Assembly: GCF_028583425.1 (NCBI RefSeq) | Contig: NC_072791.1 | Location: 10,125,868-10,189,867, forward strand | Reading direction: 5' to 3' | DNA from: Eublepharis macularius | Taxonomy: Eukaryota > Chordata > Lepidosauria > Squamata > Eublepharidae | Length of the DNA: 64,000 bases | Shown here: positions 56,613 through 64,000 of the stretch, piece after piece | Layout: each line of letters starts with the position of its first letter | Position numbering within the stretch: position 1 is the stretch's first letter | Made by a program: the position numbers and the translations under genes | The notes under the pieces: model-generated | Told to the model about the DNA's origin: nothing | The model's input: the letters and a program-made list of their open reading frames with translations, nothing else | Databases searched by the model: none

Positions 56613-56885
56613 CATTAATAGTAACAACAACAAAAACAAGAAGATTCAGTTTATATACTGCCCTTCAGGACAACTTAATGGCCACTCAGAGGGGTTTACA
56701 AAGTATGTCATTATTATCCCCGCAACAACAATCACCGTGTGAGGTGGGTGGGGCTGAGAGAGCCCTGAGAGAGCTGTGATTGACCCAAGGTCACCCAGCT
56801 GGCTTCGTGAAGGAGTGGGGAACCAAACCCAGTTCTCCAGGTTAGAGTCGCATGCTCTTAACCATTACACCAGACTGGCTTCCCA
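56613..56885 (-). mobile_element. tRNA-derived SINE family 1
   Basis: Reverse complement: TTATATACTGCCCTTCAGGA, GATTGACCCAAGGTCACCCA and CTTAACCATTACACCAGACT. Confidence 0.85.
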
Positions 56886-58476
56886 GTGTTCAAAGATCCT
56901 TGCTGGAGTCTAAACTGTTTTCAGATGCAATCCCATTTTCAGATGAGGAGAGGAAAGGAGATCAGTCACTAAGATGAAAATCATCCTCACTGCTAGCATG
57001 GGAGCAAGCACTTCTTTAAACTGCCTTGGGCCTTTATTTCAGCTCACTGTTATGTTATCTTTAAACTTTTACCTCAGGAGGGCTCTGGTCACAACCAACA
57101 CTCCCCCCCGCCCTGCCCTCCGTACAGAGCTTCAAGTGTTTTTCTACTTTATCCAGGCTTTTACCTCACAAACACCTTCCCTTTGGGGTTTGAATCCCAC
57201 CGCTAACACTACTGTGGCACGTTGTCCTGTTTGTGTAACCTGTATATTGCTGTGTCCCTAACTCCCTCAGTGTTCCCAAAAGGTTTTTGCTGCCCCCAAA
57301 GGCTTTTGGCTTAAATCTCTTCTGTTTAATGGTATTGTAGGAACTGGTATTATAGGAAGGCTAGTTATAGAAGGCAGTTTGACAGAAAAGTCTGCCTGTG
57401 AGAGTAGCTGTGAGGCAAAAAGAGGTTCATTTTTTTTGTTTAACCCAAAGTAGAATTTATTTATAAATTCATAAATGTAATGGTTGCAGAGTAATGATAC
57501 GTGTATTGGTTTCAGAATAGTACTTAAGCTTGGTGGTTTCAAAAACAGTTATATCTTCTGAAAGGTATATTCACAGGCCAAGTCACAAAGACTAATTTTC
57601 CACACAGACCTTCACTAAGAGAATTAAACTCTCCTCTCAATCCACACAGACATAGATTCACTCAGGCTTTTCCACACAGTTTGACTGGCCTAGAGAAAAT
57701 CCTCCCTCTGAGATACACACAGACTGACCCAGGTGCACACACAATTTGCAAACAATTGCTCAGAACTCCACAGAGTCCCTGAACTTGACAGACTCTTTCA
57801 GGCTTCCCACACAGTTAGCCTAACTTCACCAGAACAAACTTTTTTTTCTCTCAGCAGTTTGTCTGGGTTGTGCAATACTGAGCGCTGCATCTTGAACTGT
57901 TTTACTGAAATTGTAATCTTGCTAGATTTTATTCTATATTATGGCTGTTTTAATATGCGTGATTACATGTTGTAGTTACCTGCTCTAAGCCCACTTGTGG
58001 GAAGAGTGGGCCACAAATTTAATTTAAATAAATAAATGAATAAAAACTGCAGTTCACCTTCCCCCCGCCCCCCAAGGCACAGCTACCATCATAGCACACT
58101 CCGTTCACCCATCCAGACCCCTCCTTCTTACTTCAGAGGCCTACATGTAAACCAACAGCAAGCAATATTCTAATCCAAATTCAAAATGTTCTTGCTGAAG
58201 ACTGGTTTCTATGCTCATCTTCCATGCTCCAGTTTTTATGATGGTTTGATTCTTTTTTGTAAGCCACCCTGAAGGCTCTGAGCACAACACATGATACAAA
58301 TCCCACAAAGAAATCTTAAATGCCTTCCTCGGTACTTTAGCAGGACTTTTTTTAAAGCCAGTTTAAAAGAAAATTAAAATGTCATAGTACACTTAAAAAG
58401 CAATTTCATTCCTCTGATTTAAAGTTTATAGATATCATGTCCCCATAAAATTGGGATGAGTACTTATGGGGTACAT
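56886..58476. other. KTN1 intron sequence, no recognised feature
   Basis: A/T-rich DNA with LINE-like 3' ends possible near 57990-58040 (AATTTAAATAAATAAATG) and 58255-58320, too decayed to name. Confidence 0.4.
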
Positions 58477-58820
58477 CAGGGGTCCCCAACCTGGTGCTCA
58501 TGGGAACAAATGTGCCTGTCAAGTGTTTTTAGAAGTAGGTGGGCCAGGTGGGGCTTTTGCTGAGCAGGGTTTCTGATTGGCCATTGGAGAGTTGATTGGC
58601 TGTGCAGATTTTTAAAAACATTGCTGTGACAGAAGCTGCTTCAAGAGCACAAGAATCTTCACTGTGTGACTGAAGGTAAGCTATAGCAGCCATTTTGTGG
58701 CTGGCTCCATCTCCTGCAGCAGCCATTTTGTGGCAGCCATTTTGTTGCTGCGCCAACCATACTGTGTCCAAATTCCAAATGTGCCCTCAGCCTCTAAAAA
58801 GTCTACCCCAGGGACCCCTG
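58477..58820 (+). mobile_element. hAT-type MITE (family H), copy 2
   Basis: Ends CAGGGGTCCCCAACCTGGTG and CCAGGGACCCCTG. Flanks GGGTACAT/GGGTAGAT (7 of 8). Interior TCTGATTGGCCATTGGAGAG and duplicated GCAGCCATTTTGTGGC. Its right end is 43 bp from the KTN1 donor at 58863. Confidence 0.85.
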
Positions 58821-58863
58821 GGGTAGATGTAAGTAAGCCCTGAACAAAATGAAGCCAACTTAC

Positions 58864-58935
58864 TGAATCAACTTCTTTAATTTCTGCCTTTAATCTTTCT
58901 ACTTCGTGCTCCAAAAAGCTAACTGATGAGCGCAT
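58864..58935 (-). CDS. KTN1: KTN1 coding exon, 24 residues
   Basis: The acceptor is TTACTGCAG and the donor is TCA|GTAAGT. The 72-bp phase-0 exon encodes MRSSVSFLEHEVERLKAEIK..., ending EVDS. It is the least conserved coding exon here: compared with the remembered human MQSSFTSSEQELERLRS..., only MxSS, E-E-ERL and the length match. Its first ATG is simply an internal methionine. A hAT MITE ends 43 bp downstream of its donor. Confidence 0.9.
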
Positions 58936-59172
58936 CTGCAGTAAGATAAAGAGAAGAGATACATTTAATCACTGCTAGCCCAAACTGGGGCTAACTACAA
59001 CTCAGACTGGCACAGGGATAGTTTGGAGGGCCTGCACAAGAGACTGTATCCGACTGCCTGCTTCACGTTTGGCAGCTGTTTGAACAAACTCTGCGTTTAA
59101 ACAACTTGGGGGCATTTTCTGTTAGCAAGGGCATCTACAGGATTTGTGAGTGTAGTCTTGGACTGTGATGCT

Positions 59173-59290
59173 GGTAGGAGAGGCTGTGGCTCAGTGGAAG
59201 AGCGTCTGCTTTGCATGCAGAAGGTCCCAGGCTCAATCCCCAGCAACTCCAGTTAAAAATATCAGGTAATAGGTGATGGGAAAGATGTCC
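59173..59290 (+). mobile_element. tRNA-Ala-derived SINE 5' part
   Basis: GAGGCTGTGGCTCAGTGGAA, GCTTTGCATGCAGAAGGTCC, B-box-like GGCTCAATCCC. It runs on into AGTTAAAAATATCAGGTAAT, so it is a SINE, not a tRNA gene. Confidence 0.8.
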
Positions 59291-59350
59291 ACCTTAAACC
59301 CTGGAGAACTGCTGCTAGTCTACATAGACAACATGGACTTTCATATAGAC

Positions 59351-59882
59351 CAGGGGTGGCCAAACTGCGGCTCGGGAGCCACATGTGGCTCTCCTAGACA
59401 TATTGTGTGGCTCCCAGAGGTCTCTGAGTATCGCTGTGGCCATACGTTTTATTTTAGTTTAGTTTATTTCCCTCCCTTCTCCTTTTTTCTTCCTTCTTTC
59501 TTTCCATATCTTTCCCCCTTTTCCTTCTTTCTTTCCATGTCTTTCATATTTTCAATAAAAAATGTTGAGGTTGCTAGGTCTGACTCAGAAAACACCTGGG
59601 GATTTTGGGGTGAAGCCTAGAAAGGATGTGACATTATTTTTGTGATGTAATTTCAAGTCAAAGGTCAGGTGATGGATCTTCCCAAGCTCCACCCCTTCCA
59701 ATGATGTCTCTTCCAGCATACTGTACCCAAAGCCCGCCCCTTCCTGTGATGTCACTTTCAGGACACTCCCCCAAATTTGCCCCTTCATCTGAAGTCACTT
59801 CAGTCCATCGTGTCTTGCGGCTCTCAAACATCTGACGTTTATTCTATGTGGCTCTTACATTAAGCAAGTTTGGCCACCCCTG
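59351..59882 (+). mobile_element. hAT-type MITE, TIR CAGGGGTGGCC
   Basis: Ends CAGGGGTGGCCAAACTGCGG and AAGTTTGGCCACCCCTG. Perfect target duplication ATATAGAC (59343-59350, 59883-59890). Contains GAGCCACATGTGGCTC near the left end and a TTTCTTTCC-rich centre. Confidence 0.92.
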
Positions 59883-60306
59883 ATATAGACCAATGGACTG
59901 ATTCACTATAAGGCAGTTGCATGTGTTTTACTTGCCTACCATCCGCACTGACAATTACGCAACCCCACCACCACAACAAAATGGTACAGCTGCAGACCGG
60001 GATGCTGCCAGTTTGCACGAAAGGAAATCGCTAAGTCAGCGAAAAGGGCACCAGCTAGTTGGGAAATAAACCATCATACCCACAGAAACAGAAAAAGAGA
60101 CCGCAAGAACACACACAACTGCTGAGTCTGCACGCTGCAATTCGAGAAGCGGCTACAAGGTTAAAGTCTGGGTTTTTACCCTCGCATTCCTTGTATCAAA
60201 GTTGTCGAGGGAACTTTCCCCCTCCAAAGAGGATGGGTGACTTCTGTTTCTGGCAGCAACTGCTGCTGCACCACTTCCGGCTACTGCGTTTCCTTGTGAC
60301 ACTGTG

Positions 60307-60745
60307 CATGTCAAGGGCCATCCAGTCGCAGCTGACTTATGGCAACCCTGTTGGGTTTTCAAGGCAAGAGACCAACGGAGCTGGTCTGCCGTTGCCTGCC
60401 TTTGCGTAGCAACCCTAGATTTCCTTGGTGGACTCTCATCCAAGTACTAACCAGGGCTGTCTGTGCTTAGCTTCTGACAAGATCAGGCTAACGTGGCCTG
60501 ACCAGGTCAAGACAATAATAATTGTGTTATCGAGCCACAATCTAATTACAGCAACCCTGGGACTCTGAGGTAGTTAAGGTAAGAGATAAGCACAAGTTGT
60601 TTGCCGTTGCCTGCCTCTGAATAGACACTCTGGACTTCCCTGGTGGTCTCCTATCCAAGTACTGAAGTGGGCAGACCCTGCTTAGCTTCTGAGATCTGAT
60701 AAGATTAGGCTAGCCTGGGCCATCCAGGTCAGGGCCCTTGTAATA
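60307..60745 (-). mobile_element. Two 5S-derived SINEs in tandem
   Basis: The first (60307-60510) shows GCAGCTGACTTATGGCAACC and TGCCGTTGCCTGCCTTTGC. The second (60520-60745) shows TTGCCGTTGCCTGCCTCTG and GCTTAGCTTCTGAGATCTGA. Both are reversed 5S heads plus shared body. Confidence 0.82.
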
Positions 60746-61030
60746 TTACTATGAGCCCATATATAAATGCAGGTTCAGTCAGCCCTGTAGGCTGGGATCC
60801 TTTTAACAGGAGATTCCGGGGATTCAGCTCGGGACCTTTTACCTGATCCTCTCCCCTAGATATCAGCCTATTAGGCCACAGCCTCGAGTCGATTTTATCC
60901 AGGTGCAAATTATTTGTGCAGCCTCAAAGCACCTCCCATGAACACAAATATTCTAGCGTTCTCCACCTATTCCCAGTAGGATGCCGAAAAAGCTTAGAGA
61001 GGTTCTCAGGGCTGGGACATGCCAAAATAC

Positions 61031-61123
61031 CTGTTGGAGTTCCTTCTGTGATTCTTCAATTTTTATTTTCCATTTGCTCTCTTCCTCTTCCACACTTCTC
61101 TGTAGCCTCTGCAAGATGCCCTC
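61031..61123 (-). CDS. KTN1: KTN1 coding exon, 31 residues
   Basis: The acceptor is TTGCTTAG and the donor is CAG|GTATTT. The 93-bp phase-0 exon encodes EGILQRLQRSVEEEESKWK..., ending ELQQ, a highly charged coiled-coil segment. The EGIL..LQ.SVE.EE..WK pattern is shared by kinectin and RRBP1 and marks this as the conserved core of that family. The following intron is about 2.1 kb and contains 5S-derived SINEs and two hAT MITEs. Confidence 0.94.
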
Positions 61124-61226
61124 CTAAGCAACACAGAATTTTTAGTTAACCTGATGTTCCCAAGAAGCTGGCAAGTGACAATTTCACCGGGCGCAGCCGG
61201 GAATTCGTACAAGGCTCCCTCCTTAC

Positions 61227-61316
61227 CGTCTCCGCAAGGACCGCTTTGTACTTTTCGCACTCCTGCTGCAACATGATATGCAGCTCATCTGCCTCCTTTA
61301 GCTTCTGCTCCATCAC
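61227..61316 (-). CDS. KTN1: KTN1 coding exon, 30 residues
   Basis: The acceptor is CTTAACAG and the donor is ACG|GTAAGG. The 90-bp phase-0 exon encodes VMEQKLKEADELHIMLQQ..., ending KAVLAET. It is a regular amphipathic helix whose KLKEADE and ECEKYK blocks are the same as in mammalian kinectin. Only 103 bp separate it from the next exon, the shortest intron in the window and one free of transposons. Confidence 0.94.
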
Positions 61317-62563
61317 CTGTTAAGGCAAAATCATCTCCTGAACAGAGTATACACTTTTGCAGGACAAAGTCCCCATAAGGAGAACAAGGCTTCACAGAGG
61401 TTTTCCCTTTAAGCAAGCTCCTCGGGGGGCCAAACAGATTTTAATAAGTGTGCAGGTAAGCGTTAAATGTCCCACCCATCATTTCATTTGGCCAGTAACC
61501 TGGATGGGCGGCACGGAGTGTCCATGGAATCTGAGAGCAGTAAATATGGGGAAAAGAGGATTATGGGGGAAAGGAATTATTTACTGTTCCTATCTGCTTC
61601 TTTTGGCTTCCTTGAGCAATCCTCGTATGGCCAGCCTTTTGGGGAGGGAATTCCTGAAATTGCTAAAAGCCACACACTGAAAAGCTCAGGATGGGGCATA
61701 AAACATGAAAAATAAACAGACCACGAGGCAGCCAAAAACAAGTCCCTCTTAAGCCTTGCAGATTTCAAGGGGAGAAATCATACTGTACTTAAGCCTCTTC
61801 CACTGAAATCAACAAAACATGAAAAGCGTTTCGCTTTGGCTGGGTCATGACCATAAATATTTCAAAGTATCCCATCAATCCTTTGACAATATATCCCATC
61901 AATCGTCCAATAATATGAATTCAAGGTGTGCCTTTCCATGACAAACAAATCCTGTGGAGGTAACTCTTCTAATCACCAGCTTCCAATTTGGAGGCAATGT
62001 GGACAAATTAAATTGGTGCAGTATTTTTTTTCCCCCTTCACCAAGACAACATTAGAGAATAACTGAGCCACGGGACATCCTCTCTCCCCCACTTCTGTAT
62101 GTGGCAGCTTGTCCTTCCAGGGACAGGCTCCCTCCAGGCAAAACAAGCACAGCTCTGTTCTTGCTCTCTCTCTCGCTCTCTCGTTCCAGCTGAATTCTTA
62201 CTGCTACAGAAAGGGCCTTTCTGCTTCTAAAGGGCCCACGCTGTGATCGTCCAGGGTGAAAACTGAAGACGCTGCAAAGGATCCCGAGATTCTGAGTCCT
62301 CATGGGGGGAACACCCTTAATAGAGAACAATGGAAAATCCCCGTTTCCTGACCCCTCACCGGCTCTGCAAAGATACATCAATTCCTGCAACTGTTCCAAG
62401 CTCGGAAGTTAATTGTTCAACAGTCTTGAGTGCTAAGCAAAATGTAAACTTCTGCGTCTTCTTCTCACACAAGTCCAGAATCAGTTGCTTGTTCACTCTG
62501 CCTGAAAGGAACTTTCCAAAATGAAGGTTAATTAAAGAATACATAAATGCAGTCTGCACCCAC

Positions 62564-62644
62564 CTTCACCTCCTCTGATCGAGGCGCCTCTTTTGTATGT
62601 TCCCTCACTGCCTTTTCAAACCCACGCATCCATTCCGTGTGGCT
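62564..62644 (-). CDS. KTN1: KTN1 coding exon, 27 residues (first in window)
   Basis: The exon starts after a TTACGCAG acceptor and ends AAG before a GTGGGT donor. It is 81 bp, phase 0 at both ends. It encodes SHTEWMRGFEKAVRE... ending SEEVK. From memory the human counterpart begins SHVEWMQGFEKK, also ends SEEVK and is also 27 residues, with no indel. No earlier KTN1 exon was found between 62645 and the window end, so the preceding intron is over 1.3 kb. Confidence 0.93.
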
Positions 62645-63283
62645 CTGCGTAAGACAGACACACACAGTCAGCAAAACCCTGCAGACAGCCGCGGCAGCCT
62701 TGCCAAGTTTAGAAGACAACAAATTAACTAGCTGTTGAGGACAGAACTCTAGTCAGCAACTCCCGTTCAATAGCAGCCAAGTTCTTAAGCTGCACGTGTC
62801 GCCTGTCCAGTCCCCGAGCCAGAGGGCCCCTTTCCCAAGGCTGGGGCATAATCCTACAGTGGAGTTTGCATACGGCAGGAGCCGTCCCAGCCACGACTCT
62901 CCTAGCTTGCTTCTTTTGCACGAGGGCTCAATCTGACACTAAAATACGAAAGAGTATCCCAGAACTCGTTGCAACCTAAACTTTGCAGTGGTTGACAGAA
63001 CATACAATTCTTAACAGGAAGGGGAAAACAGAGGGATTATCCACTGGAAAACCGGAGCAGAGCTTGCAAGGACAGCTTATAAAGTCAAGCACTGGGTGGG
63101 AACACCAAAGACTCAAAGGCAACACAAAGCTCGCAGGGGAAGGAACTGGTGTTTGATCAGCTGTCAGAACCAAGCGATGAAAGCTCAAAAAGAAAAGCTT
63201 TGGACAGCCAGAAGCAGTGTACTTATGTACAGTGCACCCCCCCCCCCCCGCTTTGCCTTGATAATGTCTGGTCAAGGAAAATC
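62645..63283. other. KTN1 intron sequence, no further exon seen
   Basis: The minus-strand frames at 62724-62921 and 62976-63275 do not resemble kinectin. A C-run lies at 63237-63250. Confidence 0.6.
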
Positions 63284-63475
63284 AAAAAGAGTCCAGTAGC
63301 ACCTTTAAGACTAACCAACTTTATCGTAGCGTAAGCTTTCGAGAATCACAGTTCTCTTCGTCAGATGCATTCTCGAAAGCTAATGCTACAATAAAGTTGG
63401 TTAAAGGTGCTACTGGACTCTTTGATTTTGCTACTACTGACTAACACTGCTAACTCCTCTGGATCTATGGTCAAG
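63284..63475. mobile_element. Palindromic Penelope-like repeat (family P), copy 3
   Basis: Left AGAGTCCAGTAGCACCTTTA, right AAGGTGCTACTGGACTCTTT, outer TAACACTGCTAACTCCTCTG. The right half has a small deletion. Confidence 0.8.
63327..63364 (-). ncRNA. Hammerhead-like core in family P, second copy
   Basis: Minus strand reads CTGACGA, stem II GAGAAC/ATTCTC, GAAA, helix III GC/GC with loop TTAC, then TA. Compensating G-to-A and C-to-T differences relative to 50818-50855 keep most of stem II paired. Confidence 0.4.
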
Positions 63476-63479
63476 GAAA

Positions 63480-63905
63480 GCATCTTTTCTTCTTCTCTTG
63501 TAATACTAGAGCCTGGAATCATCCACTGAAGCTGATGGGTGCGAGTTTCAGGATAGACACAGGGAACTACTTCTTCACTTGTGGAACTCACTGTCACAGG
63601 ATGTGGGGATGTCTGCCAAGTTGGAAGGCTTTAAAAGAGGAGTGAACAAATTCATGGAGAAGGAGGCTATCAATGGCTACTAATCATGATGGTTACTAGT
63701 TACCAGTACCAGAGGCAGCATGCCTGTCAGATACGCCCTGCTTATCTGCCACGTATGTCTATTATATTCTGTACCCTATTCTGAGAATGTGTAAAGAAAT
63801 ATCTGTGTAGCTGTCTAACTGTGTAGCTGTGAATCGCTTATCTTGCAGGTGGCTACTTTCATTTTCTCGACTGGCCTGGGAAGGTGTCCTTGGAGTGCCG
63901 GTCAG
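63480..63905 (+). mobile_element. CR1/L3-like LINE 3' end
   Basis: Contains TGTGGAACTCACTGTCACAG, TTGGAAGGCTTTAAAAGAGG and GAGGCTATCAATGGCTACTA. These phrases are typical of the CR1/L3 3' region in sauropsids. Confidence 0.65.
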
Positions 63906-64000
63906 AGCCCTATCTTCTTGAGACGTGAAATGAGCTCATCCTTGTCTTCCCCTACTCCTACCCCATCCAACTGTCTAGGCCCTGCGAGCCTAAATTCTAA

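Larger units (their letters stand above)
45320..62644 (-). other. KTN1: KTN1 (kinectin 1) gene, 3' portion: ten exons
   Basis: Kinectin is an ER-membrane protein with an N-terminal anchor and a very long cytoplasmic coiled coil. It binds kinesin-1 and anchors elongation-factor subunits (family knowledge). Ten exons on the minus strand join without a frame break into 297 residues of heptad-rich coiled coil that I recognise as the kinectin C-terminus. Landmarks in order are SHTEWM, EADELH, EGILQ, EREHLE, LKDLLTELQKKLDDSYSE, VIENSDV and KEHYQLLE. All internal exons have AG acceptors and GT donors. The paralogue RRBP1 shares the EWM/EAE/EGIL architecture but lacks the VIENSDV and KEHYQ-LE ending, so KTN1 is preferred. 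The start codon, membrane anchor and first ~1,000 residues lie to the right of the window. Introns range from 103 bp to about 3.8 kb and are packed with transposons. Confidence 0.95.

Noticed and set aside
59173-59245. True tRNA-Ala gene
   Set aside because: The acceptor stem does not pair and the sequence continues into a SINE shared by several copies.
47227-62644. RRBP1 (p180) as gene identity
   Set aside because: RRBP1 shares part of the coiled-coil pattern, but VIENSDV, LKDLLTELQKKLDDSYSE and the KEHYQ-LE ending fit kinectin.

Overview
This is a window of vertebrate nuclear DNA, most likely from a squamate reptile (lizard or snake; species not resolvable). The evidence is the repeat content: BovB/RTE LINE remains, tRNA- and 5S rRNA-derived SINEs, Penelope-like pseudo-LTRs, and many hAT-type miniature transposons still flanked by 8-bp target duplications. 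Only one host protein gene can be supported. There is no bacterial-style gene organisation, no CRISPR array and no operon.

The host gene is KTN1 (kinectin 1), on the minus strand. Its last ten exons lie between about 62644 and 45320. The exons from 62564-62644 down to 50467-50559 are 81, 90, 93, 72, 84, 84, 84, 84 and 93 bp, all in phase 0. They encode a continuous coiled coil that I recognise as the C-terminal end of kinectin. A 124-bp exon (47227-47350) ends one base into the last codon. The terminal exon (45838 downward) supplies AA for glutamate and then TGA. It carries a 3' UTR of about 500 bases with an AATAAA at 45346-45341 (minus strand). The encoded part is 297 residues. The 5' part of the gene lies beyond the right edge of the window.

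Positions 1 to about 45300 lie downstream of KTN1. This stretch looks like a gene-poor interval filled with nested mobile elements. Main structures are: a BovB copy (5990-7665) interrupted by a hAT element that is itself interrupted by a palindromic Penelope pseudo-LTR; a non-autonomous Helitron with a minisatellite (17924-18574); LINE 3' ends of the CR1/L2 kind; a hAT-type element with internal subrepeats (25187-25909); two related solo-LTR fossils (about 27063-27802 and 52484-52893); and a three-deep nest at 40204-42960 that holds an L1-type element with ORF1 but no ORF2. Two stretches (26220-26800 and 36580-36870) look single-copy and may be conserved non-coding sequence.

The KTN1 introns hold further elements: a second Helitron (47952-48702) that contains a perfect 104-bp-arm hairpin transposon (48045-48256), a 447-bp palindrome (53835-54281), a hAT MITE 43 bp from a splice donor, and Penelope pseudo-LTRs whose minus strand matches a hammerhead ribozyme core. 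I found no convincing new multi-gene system. The best leads are the hammerhead-like cores, the perfect hairpin, a GC-rich sequence module shared by unrelated transposons, and the ORF1-only L1.
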